From NCBI GenBank assembly GCA_032717465.1, contig CM064653.1, positions 39,747,555-39,811,554 on the forward strand: 64,000 bases of DNA. Direction: 5' to 3'. Numbering within the stretch: position 1 is the stretch's first letter; the number at the start of each line of letters is the position of its first letter. The notes under the pieces were generated by a model. The model saw nothing but the letters and a program-made list of their open reading frames with translations. It had not been told where the DNA came from and did not search any database. Of the stretch, positions 1-10,495 are shown one piece after another. A program made the position numbers and the translations under genes. This DNA comes from Coenobita brevimanus. Lineage: Eukaryota; Arthropoda; Malacostraca; Decapoda; Coenobitidae.

Positions 1-180
1 CCTCTCCCATCCTCCCTCCCCTCTCCTTCATTCCTTCCTTCCATCTTTCCTCCGTCCCTCCTTCTCTTTCCTTCATCCATCCATTTCTCACTCCTTCTTT
101 CCCTCTTCTTCACCTTCCTTTCCGTCTCTCCTTTTCTGTCTTTTTTTTTTCTCTTGTTTCCTTCACTGCACGATCTTTTT
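1..180. repeat. Pyrimidine-rich low-complexity DNA
   Basis: The top strand is almost entirely C and T, with irregular CCTT and TCC repeats. No gene is visible. It resembles the longer pyrimidine tract at 2228-3440. From 181 to 495 I see only oligo-T runs and AT-rich sequence. Confidence 0.8.
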
Positions 181-492
181 CCTCTCCCACTTCTCGTATA
201 CAGAATGTTCTGTATATTTCACCCCCTGACACTTCTTTTTTCCTGTGTGAAGGGGACGGATGCTCCAATGACGCTCTTTTTTTTTTTTTTTTTTTTTTAG
301 GCTACCTGCAGACGGCTATAATCTGCTTAGGAAAGACCTCTGGTGGTGAAAGGATTAACAAAAGGTATACATCTCAAACTGTTCCAGTTCAAAAGTATTT
401 CTTACATTGAGTAAAATGTTTGTAGAAAGAAAAATAAATAAAATTAATGCCATCAAATTTTAGGGGTTCGTAATCATTCATACAGTCAATCA

Positions 493-495
<3 letters not shown>

Positions 496-574
<79 letters not shown>
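496..574. repeat. (TA)n microsatellite
   Basis: A perfect TA dinucleotide array of about 79 bp. Confidence 0.97.
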
Positions 575-577
<3 letters not shown>

Positions 578-670
578 TCAGTATGTTTATATTTCTCTAT
601 TCACGACTGTGAAAGAGAGGCATAATAAAAGAAAGGAACATAAAAGAAAGGTTAATTAAGGAACAGGAAG

Positions 671-673
<3 letters not shown>

Positions 674-725
<52 letters not shown>
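674..725. repeat. (GA)n microsatellite
   Basis: A perfect GA array. The reading frames crossing it (Ser-Leu repeats on the minus strand) are artefacts of the repeat. Confidence 0.97.
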
Positions 726-727
<2 letters not shown>

Positions 728-969
728 TGATCAGAGTGGGTATGGACGGAATACAAAATACCTCAAAGACGATCAAACGCAAAGAGAACACTGAACAAGG
801 CAGAACAAAGCCTGAGACGAATAAATAACACCCACAACACACCTACACCAGGGACACGCAACCCCTTCTCCACGATGACCCACCCTTAAATTTGACAAAA
901 GTGATAATTTGAATAGATTTTTAATGACCCTCCACCAACAAGTCATTAAACCACTTCCGCTAATATCAT

Positions 970-1192
970 CATATCTGTCTCCATCTATCTATCTGCCTGT
1001 TCTGTCTATCTATGGCTGTCTGTCTATCTATCATTCAATCGATCAGTCAATGTATCTACATGTCCGTCTGTCTAAAACTATCCCTCTCTTCTGATTCTAC
1101 TTACCTATATATCTGTCTGCCTGTCCACCTACCCATCGACCTGTCTATCTATATACCTGTCTATCTATCTATGTGTATCTATCTATTTATCC
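970..1192. repeat. Degenerate CTAT/CTGT tetranucleotide repeat
   Basis: Interrupted CTAT, CTGT and CTGC units. This looks like an old tetranucleotide microsatellite, possibly the tail of a decayed LINE of the (GATA)n-tailed family found elsewhere in the window. Confidence 0.75.
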
Positions 1193-1256
1193 GTGCCAAA
1201 TCCTCACTGGCCATAACGACAGTAATGGCGTGTGAATCATTACATACCACTGGCTT

Positions 1257-1260
<4 letters not shown>

Positions 1261-1342
<82 letters not shown>
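1261..1342. repeat. (GA)n microsatellite
   Basis: A perfect 82-bp GA array. Confidence 0.97.
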
Positions 1343-1345
<3 letters not shown>

Positions 1346-1551
1346 AAAATTAATAAAAAGTGAGATATTAAAAAGAAAAAATAAGAGAGACAATAAATAA
1401 AAAATAAGATAAAACTAGATACAATAGATAAAATAGATGAAGCGAAAAAATAAGAGACAGGAGGATGAAAATAAAGAGGAAAAATGTTGAGATGTGAAGG
1501 AAGAGGGAATGCATGGACAGGCAAATATATGTGTATGTGCGAATGAGTGCA

Positions 1552-1554
<3 letters not shown>

Positions 1555-1628
<74 letters not shown>
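1555..1628. repeat. (GT)n microsatellite
   Basis: A perfect GT array of about 74 bp. Frames across it give Cys-Val or Thr-His repeats and are not genes. Confidence 0.97.
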
Positions 1629-1629
<1 letters not shown>

Positions 1630-1758
1630 CGTACCAATGCCAATATGTGGGGTTCGTGTACACAAAGACTACACAGACGTTCATTACAAAGTACAGTCAG
1701 TCTAAGAAACGCAGTTCACCTGTTCAGTACGATGGCGTATTACTGCATCTTATTCTTG

Positions 1759-2015
1759 TTGGAGAGGGACCCCTACATGTGGTGGCACGGATACAGCCAG
1801 GTAACTCCACCGCCCAGTTATACAAACGTCCCTCAGCTCCCTCACTATCTCCCGAAAGAAGAATGGTGTGCGATGCAGGAGGAGGACAACTTCAGCCAGC
1901 AGTCCACTGGGTTCACGTGTCAGAAGAACCTGGGGCTAGAGCTACTAATAATACTACTCTTGCCACCTCCTTACAAAAATCTCCCCTAAGCTGAATAAAA
2001 TCGTCTGGAGGTAGC
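1759..2015 (+). repeat. SINE family S4, copy 1
   Basis: This copy shares a core with those at 8075, 9030, 41235 and 48496. Common marks are ATGTGGTGGCACGGATACAG, then a motif like TATACAAACGTCCCTCA, then CCCGAAAGAAGAATGG, and CAGAAGAACCTGGGGCTA followed by CTA-like triplets. After the triplets comes the AGCTGAATAAAATCGTCTGG motif that also occurs in the TTAA palindromic MITEs. It does not encode a recognisable protein. Confidence 0.7.
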
Positions 2016-2179
2016 AAGAAAAAAACTAACGAAAAGGCTAAGTCTGCTTCCACCGCTACCCCCTTCCAAGAAATTCGCTTCCCCCACCTCCCATTCTGAC
2101 ATGCAAACGAGGCCAGGTAATGAACGTCTTCCTCTCAGTGGCGGACCGATGCCATGGATTTGGGGGAAACTATTGATTG

Positions 2180-2180
<1 letters not shown>

Positions 2181-2227
<47 letters not shown>
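2181..2227. repeat. (GT)n microsatellite
   Basis: A perfect GT array abutting the long pyrimidine tract. Confidence 0.97.
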
Positions 2228-2232
<5 letters not shown>

Positions 2233-3440
2233 TCCTTCCATTCCTTCCCGCCTACCTTCCTGGCATTGTTTAATTTTTTTCTTCCCCCTCACTTCATTTT
2301 TCCCTTACTTTGTTTTTTCTCTTCTCGTGTTGACAACTCAAGGTTCGCTTTCTCTTTAGCTTCTTTTCCCTTCCTCCCGTATTTTCTTGCCTCCCTCCTC
2401 CTTCCTTCCTGCCCTTCTTCCTTCCTTCCTTCCTTCCCGTATTTTCTTCACTGCCTTCCTCCTTCTTTCGTTCTCTCATTTTTAATTTCCGAATTTTTGG
2501 AAACATTAATTGGGGTGTCTGGAAATAATATCCCTTGTTTCCTTCCCTCTTTCCTCCTTCCTTCCTCCCCTCTTTCCTCCTTCCTTCCTCCCCTTCTCCT
2601 TCTTCCCTTTCCCTCTCGTATTTCCTTCCCTCCATATCTCCTTCCTTGTTTTCTTCCCATATTTTTCTCTCATTTTCTTTCTCTTCCCCTCCTTTCACTC
2701 TCTTCCTCCTTCCACTCTGTAATGTCTTCCCTTTCCTTTCTCCTGTTCATGTTTTCACTGCATTGCCAATTATATATTTCATTTTTTTTCAGACATTGAT
2801 TGCGTCGCCTGAAAATAACATGTCTCTTATTTTCCTCAATCTCATCCTTATTCTTTCCTTCTTTCCCTGTTTTCTTCTCTCCTTTCCTCCTACCTCCTTG
2901 TACCTCACTGTATTCCGTCTTTTTATTTTATATTTCTCCCTCCTCATACACACTCTCTGTTCTTTGTCCCCCCTCTTTCTCTTCCTCTCCTCTTCCTTCT
3001 ACACTATTCTCTCCCCCTTTCCTTTTCTCATCCTTCCTAGTCTCTGCCACTGCTTCCCGCATTTTCTTTTCCTCATCCATGCTATCCTCGCTCATGCCTC
3101 TCCTTTCCTTCAAAATATTTCTTCCCTCCCTTCCTCAACCTCCTTCCCACTCTCCTCCTTCGTTTTTTCCTTCCTATCAGTCTTTTTCATCCTCCCATTC
3201 ACTTCTTCCGGCTTCCCTCCCTTCCACCTTCCTTCCTTCATTTTTTCCTTCACCTTCCCTCTCTTCCACCTACCTTCCTTCATTCATTCTTTCTTCCAAC
3301 TTCCCGCCCTACCACTTTCCTTCCTTACCCATATATTCCTCCACCTTCCCCCCTCCCTCCCTCACCGTCTTCCTCTCGTTCATTCCTTCACCTTTCCTAC
3401 CTTCCTCCCACCTTTCCTCCACGACCACTTCCCGTCGTAT
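2228..3440. repeat. 1.2-kb pyrimidine-rich tract
   Basis: The top strand is dominated by TTCC, CTCC and TTTC units for more than a kilobase. Two diverged copies of a 45-bp spacer, recognisable by TGTCTGGAAATAATATCCC at about 2515 and CGCCTGAAAATAACATG at about 2805, interrupt it. Long frames here (up to 328 codons of Ser/Phe/Leu/Pro) are compositional artefacts with no domain. Confidence 0.85.
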
Positions 3441-3798
3441 CCACACGTAAATAAAGGAAAAACCAGACTGACCACCAAAATCCCAATACACCTAATTACG
3501 CTGCATTGTTCGCTGGGATAAAAACTGTAAACACTCTCTCGCTGGCTCTGACGGCAGGCTACATTTTATCTCCGTGTTATGTAACCTGTGCGTCCCTCCT
3601 CTACAGTAGCTTTATCTGACACGCACGCACACGCACGCAGTTTAATCGGCATACATACATACATGCTTGGTACATACTTACATACATTCATACATACCCG
3701 GTAAATACATACAGTCATACATTAATCTGATTAGCTTGTATTATCATCTCTCATGTCTTGTAAAGCACACATACTGTATACACGCATACGCAACCATG

Positions 3799-3801
<3 letters not shown>

Positions 3802-3877
<76 letters not shown>
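3802..3877. repeat. (CT)n(CA)n compound microsatellite
   Basis: A CT array of about 30 bp runs directly into a CA array of about 44 bp. Confidence 0.97.
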
Positions 3878-3879
<2 letters not shown>

Positions 3880-4163
3880 AGCACAAGGAACCGAAACCAC
3901 CGAACCAACGAAACGAGATGAAACCACCGAACTAGCGAAACGAAACGGAACGATCCAGCTCATTCGAAACCTCAAGGAACCCGGAGAAACGGACCGAGCT
4001 CGCCTGCGTGAGTGAAGATATCTGCACAAGAGCGTCCATTCATGAAATTGTCCCCAGTGAGCAATGCCGCATATCACACACTTAAAATTAATGCCAAAAT
4101 GCTTCATCTCGTGTGTGTTCGGGGAGGGAAGTAAAGAGTGTGGAGAATGTCGACCAGTAAATC

Positions 4164-4164
<1 letters not shown>

Positions 4165-4227
<63 letters not shown>
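4165..4227. repeat. (CT)n(CA)n compound microsatellite
   Basis: It has the same CT-then-CA arrangement as the array 360 bp upstream. Confidence 0.97.
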
Positions 4228-4228
<1 letters not shown>

Positions 4229-4375
4229 CAGGTCAGCGCCACCATTAATCAGTTGTGTAACGCTGGTGCTGTGGCCGCCTGTGCTCCGGGCCCCAAATCC
4301 CGCTGTTAATCAACGACACGTCCATCACCGGGCTTATTTACCGGGTGTTCGGGCTTGTAAACACAAACGCTGGAC

Positions 4376-4645
4376 GTTACTTGGTGTTCTTCGTGTTCTG
4401 GGGTAGCGTTACTAGGTGTTCTTCGTGTTCTGAGGGCGTTACTCGGTGTTCTTCGTGTTCTTGGGACGTTACCCTGTGTTCTTTGTGTTCTGGGGGGCGT
4501 TACTCTGTGTTCTTCGTGTTCTGGGGGAGTTACTCGATGTTCTTCGTGTTCTGGGGGCATTACTCGGTGTTCTTCGTGTTCTGGGGGCGTTACTCGTGTT
4601 CTTCGTGTTCTAGGGGAGTTACTCGATGTTCTTCATGCTCTGGGG
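4376..4645. repeat. 30-bp minisatellite, about 9 units
   Basis: The unit is close to GTTACTCGGTGTTCTTCGTG followed by TTCTGGGGGC. Units are 27-32 bp and differ by single changes. Because 30 is a multiple of three, the array stays open on both strands and yields repetitive frames (CSSCS-type on plus, EHEEH-type on minus). I see no sign that either is a gene. Confidence 0.9.
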
Positions 4646-4808
4646 TATTTTGAGGAGCTAGTATGAGTATTTTTTTCGGGTATTTTCTAATGATTACCGG
4701 ACAGTTACCGTGAGAAACGTCTGACAAGAGCTGTTACCTACCTACTTCCAAGTCTGCCTGAGGCGGAAGACAGAACTGATATGAAGTAGGTGACAACAGC
4801 AGATATGG

Positions 4809-4849
<41 letters not shown>

Positions 4850-5674
4850 AGTACGTACATACATATAAACATACATCGAAAAAAAATTATACATAAGCAC
4901 ACCTGCACCTGTACTAAAACCACCGTCTGTAATCCTCAAGGTAACGCCGTGCTTTGTATTTCCATTGGTTTCCATTTACTGATATTTCCACTGGTTTCTG
5001 TTTATCGGTATTTTTCTTTTTCCATGTATCTTCCTCACCCGATGGCCATGCATCACCCTTTGCTTTTTGACACTCCCTCCTCTTCCATTAAAAAAAAAAA
5101 AAAAAAAACACGCCCACATTCAAGCTCCATCACATCAGCTCCAAAACATTCCATCAGTGCTCAATTAATTAGGACATCAGGCCGATATAAAGTTTTCTGA
5201 AGCGTGATATGAGAAAGATGTCCTAAATTACGCAGATGCTGGCACGGTCGTCATGGCAACTCCCGCCTTCCATCTGTCTTGCCCAGCTGACGAGGACGAC
5301 GGGAAGAGCAGCATTCTCGTCCGCTTACTAGAGGCTTCGTAACATGTCTTCCTTAGCGATTTATTTCTCATATTGCAACTCCACATCCCCCTGCATCTTA
5401 ACCATATGTTTTTATTAATGACATTGATTGCAACATACTAGAAGATATTAACGTATTGCAAAGGAAAACTAGTATGGAAGAGGAACTAGATATCTTCCTA
5501 AAATTCAAATCTACAGCCCAAATTAGGAGACTTTTCAGCGCCTCTTCCTTACTACTGTACAATATTTCTAAGCATATCTCTCTAGTATTCTATTTGTTAT
5601 TTATGCTGTTTATATTGGTGTTACTAAGGCATAAATTGAAACTAGAGTGCTAAGGTATATTTGTGTACACTAAT

Positions 5675-5675
<1 letters not shown>
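4646..5675. other. Unassigned stretch
   Basis: No gene recognised. It contains a (GA)n array at 4811-4846, an oligo-A at about 5090-5108, an RFX X-box-like 14-mer at 5247-5260, and near 5340 one end similar to the CTTAGCGATTTATT MITE family (see 7110-7268). The 65-codon frame at 5456-5653 lacks any family signature. Confidence 0.5.
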
Positions 5676-5719
<44 letters not shown>

Positions 5720-5750
5720 GAGAGAGAGAGGGACAGAGAGAGAGAAACCT
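5676..5750. repeat. (CA)n(GA)n compound microsatellite
   Basis: A CA array to about 5717 is followed by an imperfect GA array. Confidence 0.95.
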
Positions 5751-6054
5751 GTAGATAATTATAGCAACCTTGATATTCCACAGTACGAGTAAATCAAACT
5801 CCATACTCCCTTTCCATATCTATAATTTTCACATGGATCAAAGGTCACTATATACACCCAGTGCCTCATTCCACGCATATAAATCTTCCCAAATACACAA
5901 TAATTATACATCAACGCTCTCACCATAAAACACGTCTGTAATATCAGCCATTTAAACCTACATGATGGTCAGCGTTAGCTCATGCATCAGGTTAATGAGG
6001 ATGTATAACGGAAAAAAAAGAAAAAAAAAAGAATCCACTGTTTGTCGCCCTCCT

Positions 6055-6470
6055 CGGTATTCGCGTAAAAAAGCGGTATTGGCGTAAAAATACAGTATTT
6101 ACGTAAAAATAAGCGGTACTGACTTATATAGGCGGTATCCGTTTCAGAATAAGCCATGCTCGCGCCAAAAAAAACGGAATTCGCGTAAAATAAACCGTAT
6201 TCGGATTGAAAAAGCGATATTTGCGTCAAAATATGCGGTATTCGCGTAAAAGCAAGCGGTACTGGAGTAAAAAGGCGGCATCCTCGTCAATATAAGCGAT
6301 ATTCGTGTAAAACTAAATGGTATTCGCACTTAAATAAGCGGTATTTGCGTCAAAATAAGCGGTTTCGGGTCAAAATAAGCGGTATTCGCGTCGAAATAAT
6401 CGGCATTCGCGTCAAAATAAGCGGTATTCGCATCAAAATAAGCGGTATTCGCGTCAAAATAAGCGGGTTT
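6055..6470. repeat. 21-bp CpG-bearing minisatellite, about 20 units
   Basis: The unit is close to GCGGTATTCGCGTCAAAATA plus A. Units on the right (6330-6465) are nearly identical and those on the left are diverged. Each unit has several CpGs in an otherwise AT-rich setting. On the minus strand it reads as a seven-residue repeat (ANTAYFD-like), with no evidence of expression. Confidence 0.9.
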
Positions 6471-6663
6471 GAGCGCGGCGATAATGAAGACTGTTAGGGC
6501 TCAATTTTAGGGTCTAAGCGGGGTAATAACGACACAGGCACACCTATTATTCTTAACTGCTGCTTTTCCTTTTTTTTCTCTCTCTCTTTTTTTTTTTTCG
6601 TGACGGATTTGGGAGCACACACCCACACATACATACACCGCTAAAGTGCACTTGTTACTGGTA

Positions 6664-6666
<3 letters not shown>

Positions 6667-6699
<33 letters not shown>
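6667..6699. repeat. (CA)n microsatellite
   Basis: A short perfect CA array. Confidence 0.95.
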
Positions 6700-6702
<3 letters not shown>

Positions 6703-6795
6703 CTGTTGCTCACGATGGAGTAACTGGAGCGGATTGTGGTAGTGGTGGTCGCTCACTGGAACAACCAAGCATTATCTTACTTTCCCCTCTGTTCT

Positions 6796-6799
<4 letters not shown>

Positions 6800-6868
<69 letters not shown>
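6800..6868. repeat. (CT)n microsatellite
   Basis: A perfect CT array of about 69 bp. Confidence 0.97.
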
Positions 6869-6870
<2 letters not shown>

Positions 6871-7109
6871 CAACATTTTTCTGTGAGACTGTCCGAAAAT
6901 AAAAGGAAAGACGCATATACATTACGTAAAAATTTAAAACGGTCTAATAACACAAAATTATTTCAGATGATAAAGCACAATAGCATAATTAGTGATTCTG
7001 AAATGACATAAACACGCATAATTAGAGGGGTAATAAAGCATGCTTAATGAGAGCTTGACAGTAAAAAATAATTGTCTAGCGAGAACTCTAGTGAAATAGC
7101 GCTTCGTCA

Positions 7110-7268
7110 CACCTCTTCCTTAGCGATTTATTTTGCATGTTACAGCTTAGCATTCTTTTACATGTTATTTATGTAGTTTTAAATTCGACACACTTTGCAT
7201 AAAAATAACATACAAGAGGGTACTAAAGTGTAATCTACAGAATAAATCGCTAAGGAAGAGGTGTTACT
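7110..7268. mobile_element. MITE with CTTAGCGATTTATT inverted ends
   Basis: The left end ACACCTCTTCCTTAGCGATT and the right end (its complement, AATCGCTAAGGAAGAGGTGT) form a near-perfect inverted repeat of about 24 bp around an AT-rich, non-coding centre. Relatives lie at 16000-16150 and 16262-16428, with single ends near 5340 and 7491. Some copies share further flanking sequence (GGTCAAGGAGGCTCCCT), so the true termini may lie farther out. Superfamily not assigned. Confidence 0.75.
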
Positions 7269-7602
7269 GTATCTCTCAAAGCCACATATCCCTGTATTCT
7301 AGTGGGTCAAGGAGGCTTCTAAAACCTCTTCCTTTTGGGGGGTCAAGGAGGCTCCCTAAACCTCTTTTTTCTTTTTTTCTTTTTTGATGTGGGTGGTGGA
7401 TATCCTTTTGAACGTTGCTGATGCAGAAAATGGGAAAATCAGAAGGATTTATATAACAGAATCAGTAGGTATGGTGTAATAAGCAACACAAATCGCTTAA
7501 GAAAAGGTGTTAGGGAGCTTCCTTAACCGACCGTGAGGAGGAACTGCAAAGACTGTATATAATTTGTGACAGAAAATTGCGATGTTGTTGTTTTTTTTTA
7601 TC

Positions 7603-7607
<5 letters not shown>

Positions 7608-7681
<74 letters not shown>

Positions 7682-7862
7682 GAGAGAGAGAGAGAGGGAG
7701 ACAGACAGACAGACAGACAGAGACAGAGACATACATACAGACAGACAGACCATGATAACTGAAAAGACAAAGGTAGGAACTAGTGACTGAATATTAATAA
7801 TTTTACAAAGAAGAATAATGAATAGGAAAATAAATAAGCAGATAGACAGATATACCGTATAG

Positions 7863-7925
<63 letters not shown>

Positions 7926-7926
7926 G
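7608..7926. repeat. (GA)n and (GACA)n microsatellites
   Basis: GA arrays at about 7608-7665 and 7869-7926 flank interrupted GACA/CAGA units at 7662-7750. Ser-Leu frames across them are artefacts. Confidence 0.95.
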
Positions 7927-8074
7927 CAGTGGTGTGTGCGATGGTCAGGTAACATGTCCAATAAATCACAGTGACACATTAATAACCTGGATTCACGTCT
8001 GTTAAGCCATTCAAGTGAGCATAACACTTTTTTGGCTTTAGTTTTTTTATTACTTTCAGACGATTTCATTCAGT

Positions 8075-8257
8075 AAGAGGGATTGCCTTCACGTGGTGGC
8101 ACCGATACGACCGTACGGATCCACTGCATGATTTTATAAACGTCCTTTAATTCACTCCCTATCCACCGAAAGGAGGATGGTGGACTGCCAGAGAAGAGCA
8201 ACCTCAATTTGCACTCCATCAGGTTGACATTTCCGGTGAACCTGGGGATATAAATAA
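8075..8257 (+). repeat. SINE family S4, copy 2
   Basis: Core marks include TTCACGTGGTGGCACCGATA, CCGAAAGGAGGATGGTGG and GTGAACCTGGGGATA. It runs straight into a 250-bp trinucleotide tract, as other S4 copies do. Confidence 0.7.
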
Positions 8258-8417
8258 GAAGAAGAAGAAGAACAAGAACAAGAACAAGAAAAAGAAGAAG
8301 AAGAAGAAGAAGAAGAAGAAGAACAAGAACAAGAACAAGAACAAGAACAAGAACAAGAAGAACAACAACAACAACAACAACAACAACAACTGCTACTACT
8401 ACTACTACTACTACTAC

Positions 8418-8453
<36 letters not shown>

Positions 8454-8505
8454 TAATAATAATAATAACAATAATAATAATAATAACTATAATAACGATA
8501 ATAAT
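8258..8505. repeat. Mixed trinucleotide tail (AAG/AAC/TAC/TAA)n
   Basis: Successive blocks of AAG, AAGAAC, AAC, TAC and TAA triplets follow the S4 core, as if the tail had been extended and then diversified. The 133-codon Leu/Val frame on the minus strand is an artefact of this tract. Confidence 0.92.
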
Positions 8506-8676
8506 ACTGCTAAGAGATTTCCCATTTCAACATAAGGGTACATGTTCTCTTCAAGCTTTACGTTAACACTTTCGCATCATAAGAGAAAAATCTGCTTAAG
8601 CGTTTAAGTTTCTTTGTCGGGAAACTTGGGACCTGTAATGACAAGAGGCGAAAAATAAAGGTTAATGCAAGGTTAA

Positions 8677-8810
8677 TTCACCTCACCTCAGCTCACGTCA
8701 CCTCATCTCACCTTACCTAACCACACTTGACCATCTGACCTGACCTGACCTGACCTGGCTTCATCTCGCCTCACCCCAGTCAACCCCAGCTCACCTCATC
8801 CTGTCATGGC
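8677..8810. repeat. Degenerate CACCT/CTGAC pentanucleotide repeat
   Basis: Repeated CACCTCACCT-like and CCTGACCTGACC units. Confidence 0.75.
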
Positions 8811-8849
8811 GCTGCTTACCTGACGTGACATGCTTCACTTCACCTGCAG

Positions 8850-8910
8850 CACCGACACCACCACCGCCAGGGTGGATCTCAGGTGTGCTGCCGCTAATTA
8901 CCAGGCACAG
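8850..8910 (+). other. Candidate small exon (61 bp)
   Basis: Flanked by a good acceptor (TTCACTTCACCTGCAG) at 8849 and a good donor (CACAG/GTGAGA) at 8911. One of the three phases is open and would read about 20 residues ending in an ANYQAQ-like peptide. There is no homology call and no partner exon was found, so it could be chance. Confidence 0.2.
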
Positions 8911-9029
8911 GTGAGAAGACAACCCTCACCTCCTCCTATCCCCGCTCCCTTCCCCCACCTCCCCCCCCCTTCCCTCCCACCAGCGGGGAGTGAGGTCGTG
9001 AGGAACAAATATCACAATACTTCCTTCAT

Positions 9030-9270
9030 TATTGTGATCAGATGGCGGAGAGGGACACCTTCACGCGGTGGTACAAAAATAAGTAAATAAATATGTAAAT
9101 AAAATTGGGTACTGTATCTCTGCTACCTGGTTATACAAACGTCCCTCATCTCCCTCTCTTTTCCCGAAAGGAGGATGCTGCACTGCAAGAGAGGGGTAGT
9201 TTCAATCCATAGTTCACCCTGTTCACGTACGGATGAGCCTCGGGTCACAACACCAGTAATGATGATATAC
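9030..9270 (+). repeat. SINE family S4, copy 3
   Basis: It carries CTTCACGCGGTGGTAC, TATACAAACGTCCCTCATCT, CCCGAAAGGAGGATGCTG and GATGAGCCTCGGG, the same order of marks as the other S4 copies. It is more diverged and has lost its triplet tail. Confidence 0.65.
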
Positions 9271-9533
9271 TGTTATTTTTGTTCTTCCTGCTACAAGACA
9301 ATGTTATTTAGCTCAGCCATTCCTTCCCGTCTCAGTCATAATAACTTTTATACTTGTATTCACGTGAGAGTGAGTCATAGGAACTTGAAAGCTTAAAAAT
9401 GCATGATCAGTTCTGTGTCGTAACTAAAATCTGGTTTTGTAGGCAGGACGAGCTAAGGAAAACCCAGAGCCTCGCTTGGACTTTGCTGCTCCTGTAGAAA
9501 ATCATTAAATTATCAAGGAAACCATTTACGGAC

Positions 9534-9655
9534 GCTTAGTGGTCTAGTGGGTTACGGTGCACCAAATATGACCCATAAAGGTTTCAGTCCGAGGGAAGGC
9601 TGGGGTTTTATTGCTCCCAGTATACCAATCAGGGAAGATTAACTAGTCAAATTCT
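9534..9655 (+). repeat. Decayed tRNA-like SINE head (S1)
   Basis: An A-box-like TGGTCTAGTGGG and a B-box-like GGTTTCAGTCC stand at tRNA-like spacing, followed by TTTATTGCTCCCAGTATACC. This matches the S1 head at 33003 and 56054. It is not a tRNA gene, because no cloverleaf closes. Confidence 0.55.
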
Positions 9656-10300
9656 CCTAGACATGGGACGCTTTGCTCCTTTTGAAGCAAGAGAAATGGA
9701 ATTACTATTTTTATCACTCAAAGGCGTGACACCATTCCTGAAGTCAGTCCTCAGTCTTTCACCTCAGTTAACAAGCCTCTCTATTCACAGTCTTCCCTTG
9801 TTTCCTGGTCTCCCTTAAGATTATTTTTGGTGATGGGAGCAAATTAATTATAGTCGGCTGTTGGTTCCCTCACTTCTTTTCTCTCCCATTCATTGTTTTC
9901 GGGATCTTACCTCCTTTCTCATTCACCGGTGGGGGAAAAGATGATGATGATGATGACGATGATGTTTTGTAATTCAGATGATGATGACTCCGTAACCGTT
10001 CCTGAAGCCAGTACACAATCTTTCACCCACGTACCCGGACAGATCCTTTTGTGCCAGTGGGGGGAGAGGGGGGAGGGGGGAGGGGGACAACACGTGTCTC
10101 AATTAACCAGCCTCTATTCACCGCATTGTTATCAGTAGCCTTTGACCCCTGACGCCCTCTAATGACCTCCAGCACTATTAATATTTTCACAGGCCCTTTC
10201 CTCTCACAATGGACTTCGCTTTCATCGCGGAATAAATAAGTTTCTAACGGGGAAATGTTGAGTGAGGGAGAGACACAGGTTAGATCTTGAATTCTTTACT
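9656..10300. other. Unassigned stretch with (GAT)n and G-rich patches
   Basis: No gene recognised. It contains a short (GAT)n at about 9940-9965 and a G-rich run at about 10060-10092. A 45-bp motif with GGACTTCGCTTTCATCG at about 10209 recurs diverged at about 11051. Confidence 0.5.
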
Positions 10301-10495
10301 TTCTCTAACGTTTCGGGCGACAAAGAATTCATCTTCAGAGAGTTGGAACAAAGAGTGACAGAGCCGAGACATTTTTACCCCTGGATATTCCCTCCCTTTT
10401 CTAGTGTCGCAACCTAACTCGCAACATCTAGAAAAATTCCTTCGTTCTACCCCACCCTGAAGATGGTTTCTGAGTAGCCCGTAAAGTTTGAGAAA
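10301..10495. repeat. Inverted arms with CGTTTCGGGC / CATCTTCAG motifs
   Basis: The left arm (10301-10345) contains TCTCTAACGTTTCGGGCG and TTCATCTTCAGAG. The right arm (10449-10495) contains the complementary order CCTGAAGATG and GTAGCCCGTAAAGTTTGAG. Such paired motifs are typical of the terminal regions of Penelope-like retroelements, which can carry hammerhead ribozymes. The association is from memory of the family; no GIY-YIG or RT coding is visible nearby. Confidence 0.35.

Noticed and set aside
2101..3521. Long plus-strand frames (232, 328 and 216 codons) rich in Ser, Phe, Leu and Pro
   Set aside because: They are by-products of the pyrimidine-rich tract. Several frames are open at once, which is expected from composition, and no domain is visible.
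4306..4653. Repeat-protein-like frames on both strands over the 30-bp minisatellite
   Set aside because: The unit length is a multiple of three, so both strands stay open automatically; there is no start context, signal or partner exon.
4376..6470. CRISPR-like regularly spaced repeats
   Set aside because: The units are contiguous minisatellites without unique spacers, in a eukaryotic genome.
8070..8471. 133-codon Leu/Val-rich minus frame
   Set aside because: Translation of a trinucleotide microsatellite.
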